Assembly: GCA_030531305.1 (NCBI GenBank)
Contig: JAUNNT010000010.1
Coordinates: 1-43,026, forward strand
DNA: 43,026 nt
DNA from: Akkermansia sp.
GTDB lineage: Bacteria > Verrucomicrobiota > Verrucomicrobiia > Verrucomicrobiales > Akkermansiaceae
Reading direction: 5' to 3'
In this document: positions 30,616-41,700 of the stretch, piece after piece
Position numbering within the stretch: the first letter of the stretch is position 1
Layout of the letters: every line of letters starts with the position of its first letter
Translations under genes and position numbers: made by a program
Notes under the pieces: model-generated
Told to the model about the DNA's origin: nothing
Database searches by the model: none
The model's input: only the letters and a program-made list of their open reading frames with translations

Positions 30616-31176
30616 ATGAATCCCACGCATCCCATAGAGACCCACGGGCGCCCGATTATCCTCATCGGGCTCATGGGGTGCGGCAAGACCACCATCGGCA
30701 AGCTGGTGAGCAAGCGCACCGGTATGCCCCTGCTGGATATGGACGCCCTCATCGAGGAGCAGGTGGGCATGAAAATCTCCCAAATCTTCGCAGAGCGGGG
30801 AGAGGCGCACTTCCGCGCGCTGGAGACCGCCCTGCTGCGCTATCTGGAGGAGCACCCGCAAACCCCGCCGCCCGTCATCTCCACCGGCGGCGGCGTGGTG
30901 CTGCGCCCGGAGAACCGCGAGCTGCTGCGCAGCCTGGGCTTTGTGGTGTGGCTCAACGTCTCCCCGCGTTCCCTGATGCACCGCAACATCCGCGCCGCCA
31001 ACCGTCCCCTGTTGCAGACGGAGGACCCCGCCGACACCCTCCACCGCCTGTGGGAGGAGCGCGGCCCGCTCTACAGGGAAACCGCCCACCGCATTCTCAA
31101 TACCTCCCGCACGGAGGTGGGCGAGGTCTGCCGCCGCGTCTGCGCCCTCGCGGAACGCTTCTTCGCGCACCAATAG
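30616..31176 (+). CDS. aroK: Shikimate kinase
   Basis: 186 residues. It phosphorylates shikimate for aromatic amino-acid synthesis. P-loop GLMGCGKTT (18-26, Lys24), substrate-binding DMD (41-43), Arg67 in AHFRALE, the STGGGVV substrate loop, and the lid region with ANRPLL and the RGPLYRE Arg are all present. Length and motif order are standard. Converges with the cysteine desulfurase gene. Confidence 0.94.
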   Translation: MNPTHPIETHGRPIILIGLMGCGKTTIGKLVSKRTGMPLLDMDALIEEQVGMKISQIFAERGEAHFRALETALLRYLEEHPQTPPPVISTGGGVVLRPENRELLRSLGFVVWLNVSPRSLMHRNIRAANRPLLQTEDPADTLHRLWEERGPLYRETAHRILNTSRTEVGEVCRRVCALAERFFAHQ

Positions 31177-31203
31177 CCGCTTTGCGTGTTGGAACACATG
31201 CCG

Positions 31204-32325
31204 TCACCTGTACACCGTCACGGGGCCTGTGATGGGAGATTGCGCGGATTGCAGGGTGCGGAGGGCGTTCAGGAAAATCTGTGCGCCTTGCTCCACATCC
31301 TGCGCGGTGGTGAAGCGGGAGAGGGAGACGCGCAGGGATTCGCGCGCCTGGGCGTCCGTGAGCCCCATGGCCAGCAGCACGTGGCTGGGTGTGGGGTGCG
31401 AGCTGGTGCAGGCGGAGCCGGCGGAACACAGCAGCCCCGCCGGTTCCAGCAGGTGCAGCAGGTCTTCCGCGCGCACGCCCGGCACGCGCATGTTCAGCAC
31501 ATGCGGCAGGCGCGGCGCCGCAGCTCCGTTCACCACCACCTCCGCGCCGTCCGCCCGCAGGAGTTCCACAAACTTGTCGCGCAGGGATGCGAGCGCGGCG
31601 TAGGAATCGGCTGCAGCGCGCGCGAGCTCCGCAGCCTTGCCGAATCCGATGATGCCGGGCACGTTCTCCGTTCCGGCGCGGCGCAGGTCCTCCTGGTCGC
31701 CGCCCGTGATGAACGTTTTTTCCAGCATGGTCCCGCGGCGGATGTAGAGGGCGCCCACGCCCTTGGGGCCGTGCAGCTTGTGGGCGGAGAGGGATGCGAA
31801 ATCTATTTCATGCGCATGCAGCTGCACGGGCACCTTGCCCGCCGCCTGCACCAGGTCCGCATGCACGCGCAGCCCCGCCTCGTGCGCGCTTTGCGCCAGG
31901 GAGTGCACGGGCTGAACCACGCCCGTCTCATGGTTCGCCCACGCGAAACTTGCACCGTCGTGCCCGGGCAGAAGCTCCTTCCACGTGGGCAGGTCCGCCA
32001 GGCCGTTGGTGAGCACGGGGCAGGCGTCACCCGCCGCGGTGTGGAGGGTGGCGGGATGTTCCGTGGCGAGCGTGAGGACGTTCTTCATGCCGGCGAGCGC
32101 GGTGTTGGTGGCTTCCGTGCCGCCGGAGGTGAAGACTATTTCATCCGGGGCCGCGCCGACGAGTTCGGCCACCTGTTCGCGGGCGGTCTGCATGGCGCGG
32201 CGCACCTCGCGGGCGGGGCCGTAGGAGGCGGAGGGGTTGTAGAAATTCTCCCGCAGGTAGGGCAGCATGGCCTCCAGCACTTCCGGTGCCGGGGCGGTGG
32301 TGGCGTTGTTGTCCCAGTACAGCAT
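31204..32325 (-). CDS. Cysteine desulfurase (NifS/IscS family)
   Basis: 373 residues from the ATG at 32325. The PLP enzyme removes sulfur from cysteine for Fe-S clusters and thiolation. N-terminal MLYWDNNATTAP, the TSGGTEATN cofactor loop, the PLP-lysine region SLSAHKLHGPKGVGALYIR, and the catalytic Cys in CSAGSACTSS are intact. The alternative upstream start (32391) would extend into coaD and is rejected. It is 17 nt downstream of coaD and co-directional. No IscU-type scaffold is nearby; whether it is the IscS or NifS subtype is not resolved. Confidence 0.9.
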   Translation of the reverse strand: MLYWDNNATTAPAPEVLEAMLPYLRENFYNPSASYGPAREVRRAMQTAREQVAELVGAAPDEIVFTSGGTEATNTALAGMKNVLTLATEHPATLHTAAGDACPVLTNGLADLPTWKELLPGHDGASFAWANHETGVVQPVHSLAQSAHEAGLRVHADLVQAAGKVPVQLHAHEIDFASLSAHKLHGPKGVGALYIRRGTMLEKTFITGGDQEDLRRAGTENVPGIIGFGKAAELARAAADSYAALASLRDKFVELLRADGAEVVVNGAAAPRLPHVLNMRVPGVRAEDLLHLLEPAGLLCSAGSACTSSHPTPSHVLLAMGLTDAQARESLRVSLSRFTTAQDVEQGAQIFLNALRTLQSAQSPITGPVTVYR

Positions 32326-32342
32326 GGGCGGTTGCAATGCGG

Positions 32343-32837
32343 TTATCGGAGCTTGGCGCAGATGGCGTCGAACGCGCAGGGCGGCACGCACGCCTTCACC
32401 CAGCGCTCCCAGCCCGGCACGCCCACAAACCCGCGCACCAGCGAGGACGATATCTCCTCCAGCTCGCTCGGCGGCATCAGGAACACCGTCTGGATGCCAC
32501 CCTCCATCCGCGCGTTCATGCGCGCCATCGGCTTCTCATACTCGAAATCCACCGTGCTGCGGATGCCGCGCAGAAGGAAATCCGCCCCCGCCTTGCGCGC
32601 AAAGTCCACCAGGAAACCATGCTCCACCGTGGCCAGCCGAACCTTCCCCGGAACCCCCGCCACCAGCTTCTCCAATATCCCCTCGCGCTCCTCGATGCTC
32701 AGCAGGCTTTTCTTTTCCGGGTTGATGGCCAGCACCACCACCAGCTCGTCGAACAGCTCCGCACCGCGCCGGATCATCCACAGGTGCCCGTTGGTCGGCG
32801 GGTCGAAACTGCCTGCATAGATGCCTGTCCTTTTCAT
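32343..32837 (-). CDS. coaD: Phosphopantetheine adenylyltransferase
   Basis: 164 residues from the ATG at 32837. It adenylates 4'-phosphopantetheine, the penultimate CoA step. Nucleotidyltransferase motif GSFDPPTNGHLW (Thr15, His18), the LLRGIRSTVDFEYE segment and ISSSLVR are diagnostic. The frame is open upstream to 32879, but the strand MKRTGIYAGSFDP begins here. The product acts after CoaC (7211-7747) on the same pathway, though the two are far apart. Confidence 0.94.
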   Translation of the reverse strand: MKRTGIYAGSFDPPTNGHLWMIRRGAELFDELVVVLAINPEKKSLLSIEEREGILEKLVAGVPGKVRLATVEHGFLVDFARKAGADFLLRGIRSTVDFEYEKPMARMNARMEGGIQTVFLMPPSELEEISSSLVRGFVGVPGWERWVKACVPPCAFDAICAKLR

Positions 32838-32880
32838 GGTTCCCAATGTATACGGTTTCAAGCGGGATAGCGCCCCCAAA

Positions 32881-35532
32881 TCACTTGATGTAGAGCTCTT
32901 TCTGCGAGAGGGGGATCTCGATTTCGTTGTCCTTAAAGGCCTTGTAGATGGCCTCGCGCACGCGGGAGAGCACCAGCGCCTTGCTGTTCACCGCAACCCA
33001 CACCCCCACGTTGAGCACCACCGTGCTGTTGCCGAATTGGCTCAGGGTGACCACGCTGGGGCGCTGTTCCGCCAGCCCCGGCAGGTGGCGCAGCGCACGC
33101 AGGATGATCCTGCGCGCCATGGCCACATCCGTGCCGTTGGCAATGCCGATTTCCACGTTGGCGTACTCGTACTGGTGGTTGCTGGTGAGGTTCCTGAAGT
33201 TCTGGTTGAAGAGCTTGGAGTTCTGGAAGCACACCACGGAGCCGTTGAGCGTTTCCAGCGTGGTGGTGCGGTAGCCTATGTTCACCACCCTGCCGCGCGT
33301 CCCGTCGCACTCCACCATGTCCCCCACCCGCAGGCGCCCCAGCATCAGCGACACGCTGCACGACAGGTTCTCTATCGTGTCCTTCAAGGCGATGCCCACG
33401 CCCACGGACATGCCGCCCATCACCACCAGGATGGAGTTGTAGTCCGCATCCAGCACGTTCAGCGCAAAGATGATGAACCCGCCCCACAACAACAGCGCAA
33501 ACAGCGTGATGAGCGTCTGGCTGCGCCCGGCGTCCGCATCCTCCCCGTACATCATGGCAACGGTTTGGCGCAGCACCTGGATGAAGCAGTTGATGCAGAT
33601 GCCCACGGTGATGATGAGCATGATGTCGTTCCCGGAGATGGTGCGGATGAAGCCGTCGAATTGGTGCGGCACGCTCATCCACGATTGCAGGAAGTGCGCC
33701 AGGTCGAAACACTCGGTGGACCACCGCAGACCGTACCAGATGAGCAGCAGGAATATCAGCGGCTTGAGCATGTGGGAGACCACAAGGCGCAGCCAGGCGT
33801 TGATGTAGGTGTGGAAGTGCTTCAGGCGCTTGCTGGCGGCCACGCGGCGGCACGCAAGCAGGGTGAGCTTGTTGAGCGCCGTCATGAACATGAAGTTGGC
33901 CATCAGCACGTACCAGGACAGCTCAATGAGGATGAAGACGTAGTAGTAGCCCCGGTAGCACAGCACCGCGCCCGTGGTCAAGATGATGATGCTCAGCACG
34001 GCGTGCACGCGCGCGGCAATCCTCAGGTTGCGGATATGGTTCAGGAAGCGCACCAGCATCCACACCGCGCCAATCGCGAACACCAGGTGCGCGGTCATGG
34101 CCAGCATGTAGTTGCTGCACATCAGCACGCAGTACAGGATGCAGAAGAAGTTGGTGACAAACAGCGGCTCGAACAGGCGGATGCCCCCCAGCACGCGCCG
34201 CGAATTCAGGTACACCACCATGGACCCGAACATTACCGCGGAGATGAGCAGGAACTCTCCCATGCCCGCCACGTGGTTGCCCAGGTAGGTCGGGTGTGCG
34301 AACTGCCCGTAGATGAACAGTCCCAGGCCGGTGATGGCGCAGGTCAGCGGCAGCATGGCGGCGCGCAGGCGCTTGCGGCTGATACGCCTGTCCATCCGCC
34401 ACTTGCAGTACTGCCAAACCCCGTGGCTCAGCAGGCTCGCCACCGCCAGCAGCACCAGGAAAAACAGTCCCGCTCGCCCCATTGCGTGCGCCGCCGTGGC
34501 ATCTTCCGGGGCAATGTAGGTTTTATAGACGCTTTTGAGCAGATAGCCCCAGCTGTCCAGGAAGCTCACGGGAATGTCGGAGTCGCGGTGCAGCCGGGAG
34601 GGCTCCCAGAGGCACATGCCGATGCGCGCGGCCAGGCGCCCCTCCACCTGCTGCTCGCTCTCCAGGGTGAGCTTTTCGGTCAAATCGATATCGGTGCCGT
34701 AGGCCTTGGCCTCCTCCACGGCGCGCGCCATGAAGTCGGCACGGCGCTTGTCGGTGTCGGCATCCTCCTTGCTCAGCTGCTGGGCCTTTTCCAGGGTGCT
34801 GGGTGTGTCCTCCTTGGCATTCTTCTTGTCGTTGTTGTCCTGTTCCTGCTTGCTTTTCTGCTTTTCGCGGAAGTCCACCACCTTCTTGAGGTCCACCGGC
34901 TTGCGGTCGGCGGAGAGGCGTGCGTAGCGCCCCACCTCGGCGCCGTTGGCGTAGATGTCCAGCTTGCGTATTTTCTCGGAGAGCTTGCTGAAGCGCTCCT
35001 CGTCCTTGAGCATGACATCGTAGAGCTTCTTGTAGTCGCGCTCCATGGTGTCGCAGTCGCTCAGGGCCTGTTTAAGCTGCTGCTTTTCCTGCTGGGTGAG
35101 CTTGGCGGTGTTGATTTCGCGCATGCATTGCGCGAGGAAGGCGTATCGCTGGATGGCCATGCCGATGCGCACGCGGGTGCGCGTGATGGGAAAGTTGTCG
35201 CTGAGGCTGCGGGTGTGCAGCTTGGCAATCTCACTGCAGGTGTGGGCAAGGTGGAAGAAGTTGGAAAGGCCCTGGTAGAACGTGGCGAGCCGCAGCTCCT
35301 CGTACTTGCGCTCCAGCTCGTCCAGGCTCGCCGCCGCCCTGGCGCGCTGCGCGTCCAGCAGCGGCATCAGCTTGGGGCTGATTTCCTTCTCCCGCTGCAT
35401 GGTGCTCCGGATGGTTTCCAGCGTCAGGTCCGTTGAGTAGTCCATCTCGTCTTCCTCGCTTGCGCGCGCGCAGAAGATGCATGCTATTCCCAAAAGGAGA
35501 CACAAAAGGTTGGTGGTGAGTTTGCGGTTCAT
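32881..35532 (-). CDS. Large mechanosensitive channel of the MscS/MscK type
   Basis: 883 residues from the ATG at 35532. Signal peptide (about 1-24), then a long periplasmic coiled-coil region rich in Gln/Lys/Glu (about 30-330), about 11 membrane helices, and the C-terminal MscS module: the TM3-like GGMSVGVGIALKDTIENL, then the beta domain VGDMVECDGTRGRVVNIGYR and NSKLFNQNFRNLT. This is the MscK architecture, opening under osmotic downshock. The start is chosen because the signal peptide begins there; the frame is open further upstream to 35634. Confidence 0.93.
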   Translation of the reverse strand: MNRKLTTNLLCLLLGIACIFCARASEEDEMDYSTDLTLETIRSTMQREKEISPKLMPLLDAQRARAAASLDELERKYEELRLATFYQGLSNFFHLAHTCSEIAKLHTRSLSDNFPITRTRVRIGMAIQRYAFLAQCMREINTAKLTQQEKQQLKQALSDCDTMERDYKKLYDVMLKDEERFSKLSEKIRKLDIYANGAEVGRYARLSADRKPVDLKKVVDFREKQKSKQEQDNNDKKNAKEDTPSTLEKAQQLSKEDADTDKRRADFMARAVEEAKAYGTDIDLTEKLTLESEQQVEGRLAARIGMCLWEPSRLHRDSDIPVSFLDSWGYLLKSVYKTYIAPEDATAAHAMGRAGLFFLVLLAVASLLSHGVWQYCKWRMDRRISRKRLRAAMLPLTCAITGLGLFIYGQFAHPTYLGNHVAGMGEFLLISAVMFGSMVVYLNSRRVLGGIRLFEPLFVTNFFCILYCVLMCSNYMLAMTAHLVFAIGAVWMLVRFLNHIRNLRIAARVHAVLSIIILTTGAVLCYRGYYYVFILIELSWYVLMANFMFMTALNKLTLLACRRVAASKRLKHFHTYINAWLRLVVSHMLKPLIFLLLIWYGLRWSTECFDLAHFLQSWMSVPHQFDGFIRTISGNDIMLIITVGICINCFIQVLRQTVAMMYGEDADAGRSQTLITLFALLLWGGFIIFALNVLDADYNSILVVMGGMSVGVGIALKDTIENLSCSVSLMLGRLRVGDMVECDGTRGRVVNIGYRTTTLETLNGSVVCFQNSKLFNQNFRNLTSNHQYEYANVEIGIANGTDVAMARRIILRALRHLPGLAEQRPSVVTLSQFGNSTVVLNVGVWVAVNSKALVLSRVREAIYKAFKDNEIEIPLSQKELYIK

Positions 35533-35548
35533 GGTAAATGTTCCCCCG

Positions 35549-35577
35549 CTTATAGCTTGAACACGCCGCTTTGTCAA
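35549..35577 (-). promoter_or_regulatory. MscS/MscK promoter
   Basis: Minus strand: TTGACA (35577-35572), 17 bp, TATAAG (35554-35549), 16 nt before the ATG. A G9 run (35589-35597) lies just upstream of the -35 element. Confidence 0.65.
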
Positions 35578-35645
35578 GCTCCATGCATGGGGGGGGGCGT
35601 GCACCTGCACATGTAAATTTGCCCGGCCTTGCAAACATTCCGTGC

Positions 35646-35675
35646 TTGACCGTGCGGGGGGGATTGGCGTAGAAT
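35646..35675 (+). promoter_or_regulatory. Autotransporter promoter with G7 in its spacer
   Basis: TTGACC (35646-35651), 18 bp including G7 (35656-35662), TAGAAT (35670-35675), about 55 nt before the ATG. Losing one G would give the optimal 17-bp spacer. Confidence 0.6.
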
Positions 35676-35730
35676 GGGCAACACAGAAGACGTGCGCCGC
35701 GCGCGCGCACGCTAACCTCTCCGTACACTT

Positions 35731-38700
35731 ATGAAATTACACCTCCCCCATGGGCTTCGGGCCGCCGTGCTGGCGGCATGCACCTTGATTGGCCTCACCC
35801 TGCCCGGCGTGGCTTCCGCAGAGCAGCAGACCATCACCATCCACCTTCAGACAGGGAAGCCCACCGCCCTGCAAGACCAGAGCGGCACACCCGTGGCCGC
35901 CGGCGGCAACATTGCCGCCGCATTCACCAACTTCATGGGGGACAGCCACGTCAAATACGACCCCGCCACCTACCTGGCCACCAACAACGGCGTGGTGACC
36001 TACGCGGACACGGAGGCCCTGACGGAGGAGACGGGGGATGGCGTGTACGCCATCAGCCGCTTCTACGGCCGCAACGGCAAGGGCGGCGAGACCGTGTTCT
36101 ACCTGACGGATCCCGACGAGCTGACGGCAGGCATGGCTGTGGATACCATCACGTTCACCGCTATGCGCGAGAACGCCGGGTTCAACGTGACGCTGGGCCT
36201 GGCAGTGCTGGACACGGCCACGCAGGAATTCGTGACCTGGACGGACGACACCATGGCCGAGCAGGTATGTCTAGTCAGCCCGGAGATGACCGCCAACGGC
36301 ACCACGCAATCCCTCACCATCCAGAATATCGAAAGCTGGAAGGACAGCTATGAAATCCTTGCCATCATCCGCGGCACCGGCGGCTCCAGCGAGGAAAACC
36401 TCATCAGCAACATCTCGCTCACGGCCACCACGGGCGGCAGCGGCCCCACGCCGCCCACGCCCGGCGGCAAGGTCTTCCACGCATACATCCTGACGGGCCA
36501 GTCCAACTCCCTGGGCGCGGTGAAGGGCAGCCCCGCCTCCGCGGAGATGCGCGAGAAATACAAGTCCACGGGCCTGCTGTGGAACGGCAACATGAACAAG
36601 GACGGCGGGCTGATCGTAGCCTCCCCCTCCTGGCAGACCGTGGCCCCGCAGCTCCCCGCATACAGCGGCAACAACTGCATGGGCCCGGAGTACGGATTCT
36701 CCTACATGATGCAGCAGAAGGGCTGGCTCATGAACGAGGGCGACACCCTCGGCGTCATCAAGGCATCCCTTGACGGCGGCGGCGACGAGTACTGGGTGAA
36801 GGGCGGCGGCCACGGCAACTACGCGCTCATCGTGCAGTCGGTGAAAGACGCCTACAACGCCGCCAAGGCACAGGGGTACGACACAGTGAGCATCGACGGC
36901 CTGATGTACCTGCAGGGCGAGAGCAACACGCACGGCGGCACCACCGTGCAGACCAACTACACGGCGTTCCTGACCAACCTGTACACGGATTTGCTCATGG
37001 CCGGCATTCCCGGGAGCTCCATCCTCTTCAACGGCAACAGCGTGCTCGGCGAACCCGCCACCTGGAACCAGACGGACACCTCGCTGGGCGGCGAGAGCAA
37101 CGCAGGCGACACCCACACCCAGCTGGAGAACCTCGCCGCCTCGCGCGACGACATCGGCTTCGTCTACACCCGCGATTTGGATAAAATCACCAGCGGCGAC
37201 ACCATGGGCGTGCACTACAACGGCGAGTCCCAAATCACCATCGGCGCACGCTACGCCTATGCCTTCGCCGTGCAGGGCGGCATCGACGTGGGACAGGTGC
37301 GCGGCAGCAACGACCAGGTGGCCCTCACGGACGCCGCGGCCTGGTGGAACGCCACCGCGCCGGATGCCTCCACCGTGCTGGAGTGGGACATTTCGTCCGT
37401 GAGCACGCCCAGCAAGGCCGCCGTGGCCGCGGGCTACGGCAACTATATCGCCAACGGCGCCACGCTGAACGCCAAGGGCATCACCGTCAACGGCGCCTAC
37501 AAGGAGTGCGTCACCATCAACGGCGGCACTATCTCGCTCGGCTCCGCAGGCATCGAGACGCACGAGGCCGACCTCGTCGTCAACTCCGCCATGGTGGCCA
37601 ACGATTCCCAGACGTGGAGCGGCGAGGACGGCTACTCCATCACCGTGGGCAGCCTGAACGTGGGCAGCGGCAAGACCCTCACACTCGGCGGCGAGGGTGA
37701 TGTCTTCATCTCCGCCGCCAGCACGTTCACGGGCAACCTGAGCGTGCAGTCTGGCGACCTCTGGCTGCAGAAAAACCTCTCTAGCGGCAACTTCACCATG
37801 GGCGGCGGCTCCATGCTGCACCTGGCGGGCGCGGGCATGATTGCCGCCAAGGACATCTCGCTGGGCGCGGGCGCGGGCATCGACCTCTCGAACTTCGTGC
37901 TCACCTCGCACCGCGACATCACGCTCGCAACCGCCTCCGGCAGCATCGACACCGCGCACCTGAGCGACGTCAAGCTGAAGAACTACATCGCCCCCGCAGG
38001 CTACAACGCCACGCTCAAGGCGGACGGCAACAAGCTCAACCTGGCGTTCACCCCGGTGCAGGCCATGGCCAAGGACGACCTGGGGAACGTGATGTACGTG
38101 GGCGATTCCATCACGGACGGCGTGAGCGGCCAGGCCTCCTGGCGCTATGCGTTCTTCAAGATTCTCACGGATGTGGGCGTGACCCAGAACGAGGGGGGCT
38201 ACTACCAGCACACGCAGACCTCCGGCAAGATCACCACCGCGGAGTACCGCGGCGTCACCTTCCAGAACAACCACAGCTCCAAGTCCTCCGCCCGCTCCTA
38301 TGAAGTGGCCGGCACCAGGAGCGGCGGACGTTTCGACAACACCAACATCAAGAACTGGCTCGGCCTGTCCACCACCACCACCACCGGCGGCACCTACTCC
38401 GGCCCCACCTTCACGGGTGCCAACGCGCCGGACACCTACTTCATGCTGCTCGGCACCAACGACCTGCTGTCCGACATCTCCGGCACGCTCACGGACGCCC
38501 AGTACGCGGGCGTGCTGAAGTCTGTCCTCGGCTACCAGAACGGCGCGTTCGACGGCACCAGCGGCACGTTCGACGTCATCATGTCCGCCATGGTGCAGAG
38601 CAACGCGGACGCGGAGATTGTCATCCTGGACATGCCGACGTGGTACGGCTACCGCACCAGCGGCGCCACGCACGCCGAGCAGAGCGACTTCTACAGGCAG

Positions 38701-41700
38701 ATGGACTTCAACATGATGCTGCGCGAGTGGGCCGCCTCCAAGTCCAACGCGGACAACATCACCGTGGTGAACGTCAACACCGGCCTCATCGCGCTGGCGG
38801 ATGCCAAGGTGAACACGGGCATCCAAAGCATGTTCATCGGCGACGGCCTGCACCCCTCCAACCAGGGTGAGCTCATCATCGCGGGCAACGTGGCCAAGGG
38901 CCTGGGCTACGGCGGCCGCACCATGGGCCGCGCGCGCCGCGGAGCCGCCACCTTCACTGATTTGAACCTCACCGTGCCCGCCAGCGGCAGCTCCACCAAG
39001 ACCTGGGCGGAGGCCGGTATCACCGTGAGCGGCAGCTACACCGTGGACGTTGCCTCCCTTCTGGTGGGCGACGGCGGCACGCCAGGCCAGCCCTCCACGT
39101 GGCAGACAGGCAACGTGTTCTCCCTCACCCTGGGCAACGGCTCCAGGACCGGCACGCTCAACGTGAGCGAGGCCTATATCCAGTGGGGCTCCACCATCCT
39201 GTACTCCGCCGACATGTCGCAGAACGCGGACGCGCTGCGCGTGTCCTACATCACCTCCGCGGATTTGCCCGCGGGCAGCACGGAGGGCTACTACGTGTGG
39301 CTGGGCGACATGCTCATCGGCGAGGGCCTGGGCAGCAACTCCGGCACGCTCAACGGCGTGACCGTGTCGCACTCCACGTCCTCCCCCGTGACGGCGGGCG
39401 CCATCACGGCCATTGCGGGTGCGTTCGCCCCCACGCTGGACCCTGGCCACTATGAGAAGGCCGCGGACCTGTACTGGGGCGTGAACCTGGGCAGCGGCAC
39501 GTGGGACACCTCCACCGCCAACTGGAGCACCGCGGACGGCGGCTCCGCGAGCCAGGCGTTCACTCCCGGCTGCGCGGTGTTCTTCACCGCGGCGGGGCAG
39601 GGCGGCACCATCACGCTCGCGCAGGACATCTCGGTCTCCACGCTCAACGTCACGGGCAACGTCGCCTACACCTTCACCGGCGGGCACACGCTCAGCATCG
39701 CCTCCAAGCTCAACGTCACGGGCGGCGCCACCGCCAGCATCAACACCGCTATCGGCGGCGCGGGGCTGAATGCGGTCATCGGCAGCGGCAGCACGGTCAA
39801 CCTCATGCGCGACACCACCGTGAGCGCCCTCTCCAACTCCGGCCTGCTGGCGGCGGACAACGCCAAGATATCCTTCGCCAACGCCGTTGCCAACGGCGGC
39901 GTGGTGCAGGCCAAGAACGTGCAGCTGGCCGCGGGTTCGGCCAACTCGTTCTCCAAGCTCACCGTCACCGACACCCTCTCCAACGGCTCCAAGCTGACCG
40001 TGGGCGCGGGTTCCTCCATCAACAAGTTCAGCGGCGGCGCGCTCGCCATCCAGGGCACGGGCGCATCCGTGGCCGTGCAGAAGGGTACCATCGATTCCTT
40101 GGAGATGGCCGCCGGGCAGTCCCTCACGGGCGGCGCGCAGGGCATCACCATCACTTCCACCACGGGCTCCGCGGGCAACGTCAACCTCACGGGTAGCCTG
40201 GTGGTGGACGGCGCGGTCAACCTCGCCAACGTCACCGCCGGCTCGCTGGAAATCGCTTCCACCGGCACGCTGCACGCCTCGGGAGCGGTTACCGCATCCA
40301 CCATCAAGCTGGACAGCATCGGCCTCGGCTCGCACAGCCTGTACGCCGACAGCCTGGGTGCCGCGCAGACCAACTTCGTGGTGAACGAGGACGCGGTGAA
40401 GGCGCTGCACCTGGCGGACGGCCAGAGCGTGACGCTGGCGAGCGTGACGCAGGACTACTCCGCGCTGCTGGTGAACGGCTCCGCGCGCATCTTCGAGGAG
40501 GGTGAGGCGCTGAGCTACCGCATCGCCAACGACACTGTCAACCACACCATCGTGCTCACCGCGGAAATTTCCATGGGCGACTACGTGTGGGTGGGCGGCG
40601 ACTCCGACTGGGGCACCGGCTCCAACTGGTCCGGCGGCAGCGTGCCCGCCCCCAACTCCTGGGTGCAGGTCATCGGCGGCGGCAGCATCAACCTGGACCG
40701 CGCGGCGCACGCCAGCCTCTTCTCCGTCTACTCCGGCGCGGTGGCGGATGTCCACGGCGCGAACACGCTGGACCTCGCCAACGGCCTGGCGGTCTTCGGC
40801 GGGGCGGACTTCACCATCGGTGACGGCGTGACCGCCACGGATGTGGCCGTCACCAGCGTGTCCATCGGCGGCTCCCTCGCCGTGCAGGAGAATTCCTCCC
40901 TCACCACCAACAGCATCACCATGGATGCCGAAAGCGAGCTCGATGCCCAGGGCAATGTGACCACGGGCCGGCTCAACGGCACAGAGGGCTCGCTGCTCTC
41001 CGGCACCGTGCATGTCACGGGCACGGACGGCCGCTACACCGGCTCCTACGCCGCCGCCACCGTGGATGTGCAGCGCGGCGCGGATGCCTCGCTGGTGGCG
41101 GACGAGGGCCTGTCGCTCGCGGGCGGCGGCACCGCCAGACTGCAGTATTCCGGCACGCGCCATATCGATGGCGTGCATGCGGACGGCATGACGCTGGCGC
41201 TCAACAGCGCCCGCGAGGACATCACGGGCGCCACGCTGGTGCTGGATGATGCGTCCTCCCTCACGGGCGGCACGCTGGAGTTCGGCCTTTCCGCCACCCG
41301 CAGCGCGCTCACGCTGGATTCCAACAACACCCCGGAGGTGGTGAAGGCCGCCAGCCTCAATCTGGACGGCTCCACCGTCCTCGTGCACCAGGCCGCGGGC
41401 GATTCCACCCTCGCCATGGCCGTCAACAACGGCGGCAAGGACAAGGGCCTCGTGCTGGCCCGCATCGGCGCCAACGACACGGCAACTGATTCCGTGGTGT
41501 TCGACGGCTACCTGCTCGACAAGTACTACGCCAACGGCCGCGTGCAGAACGGCAGGCTGCTGGTGGATATGCGCGACGATTTCTACCAGGATACCGTTCA
41601 GCCCTCCACGGACAACGGACGCTCCGGCGCCGCCATGCTGGACGACGCCTTTGTGGCGCTCAACCCGCAGGTGAACGCCCCCCAGGGTGACTTGGCGGCC

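Noticed and set aside
32821..35436. Plus-strand open frame of 871 codons opposite the MscS gene
   Set aside because: His/Gln/Ala-rich shadow; the MscS module and signal peptide are on the other strand.
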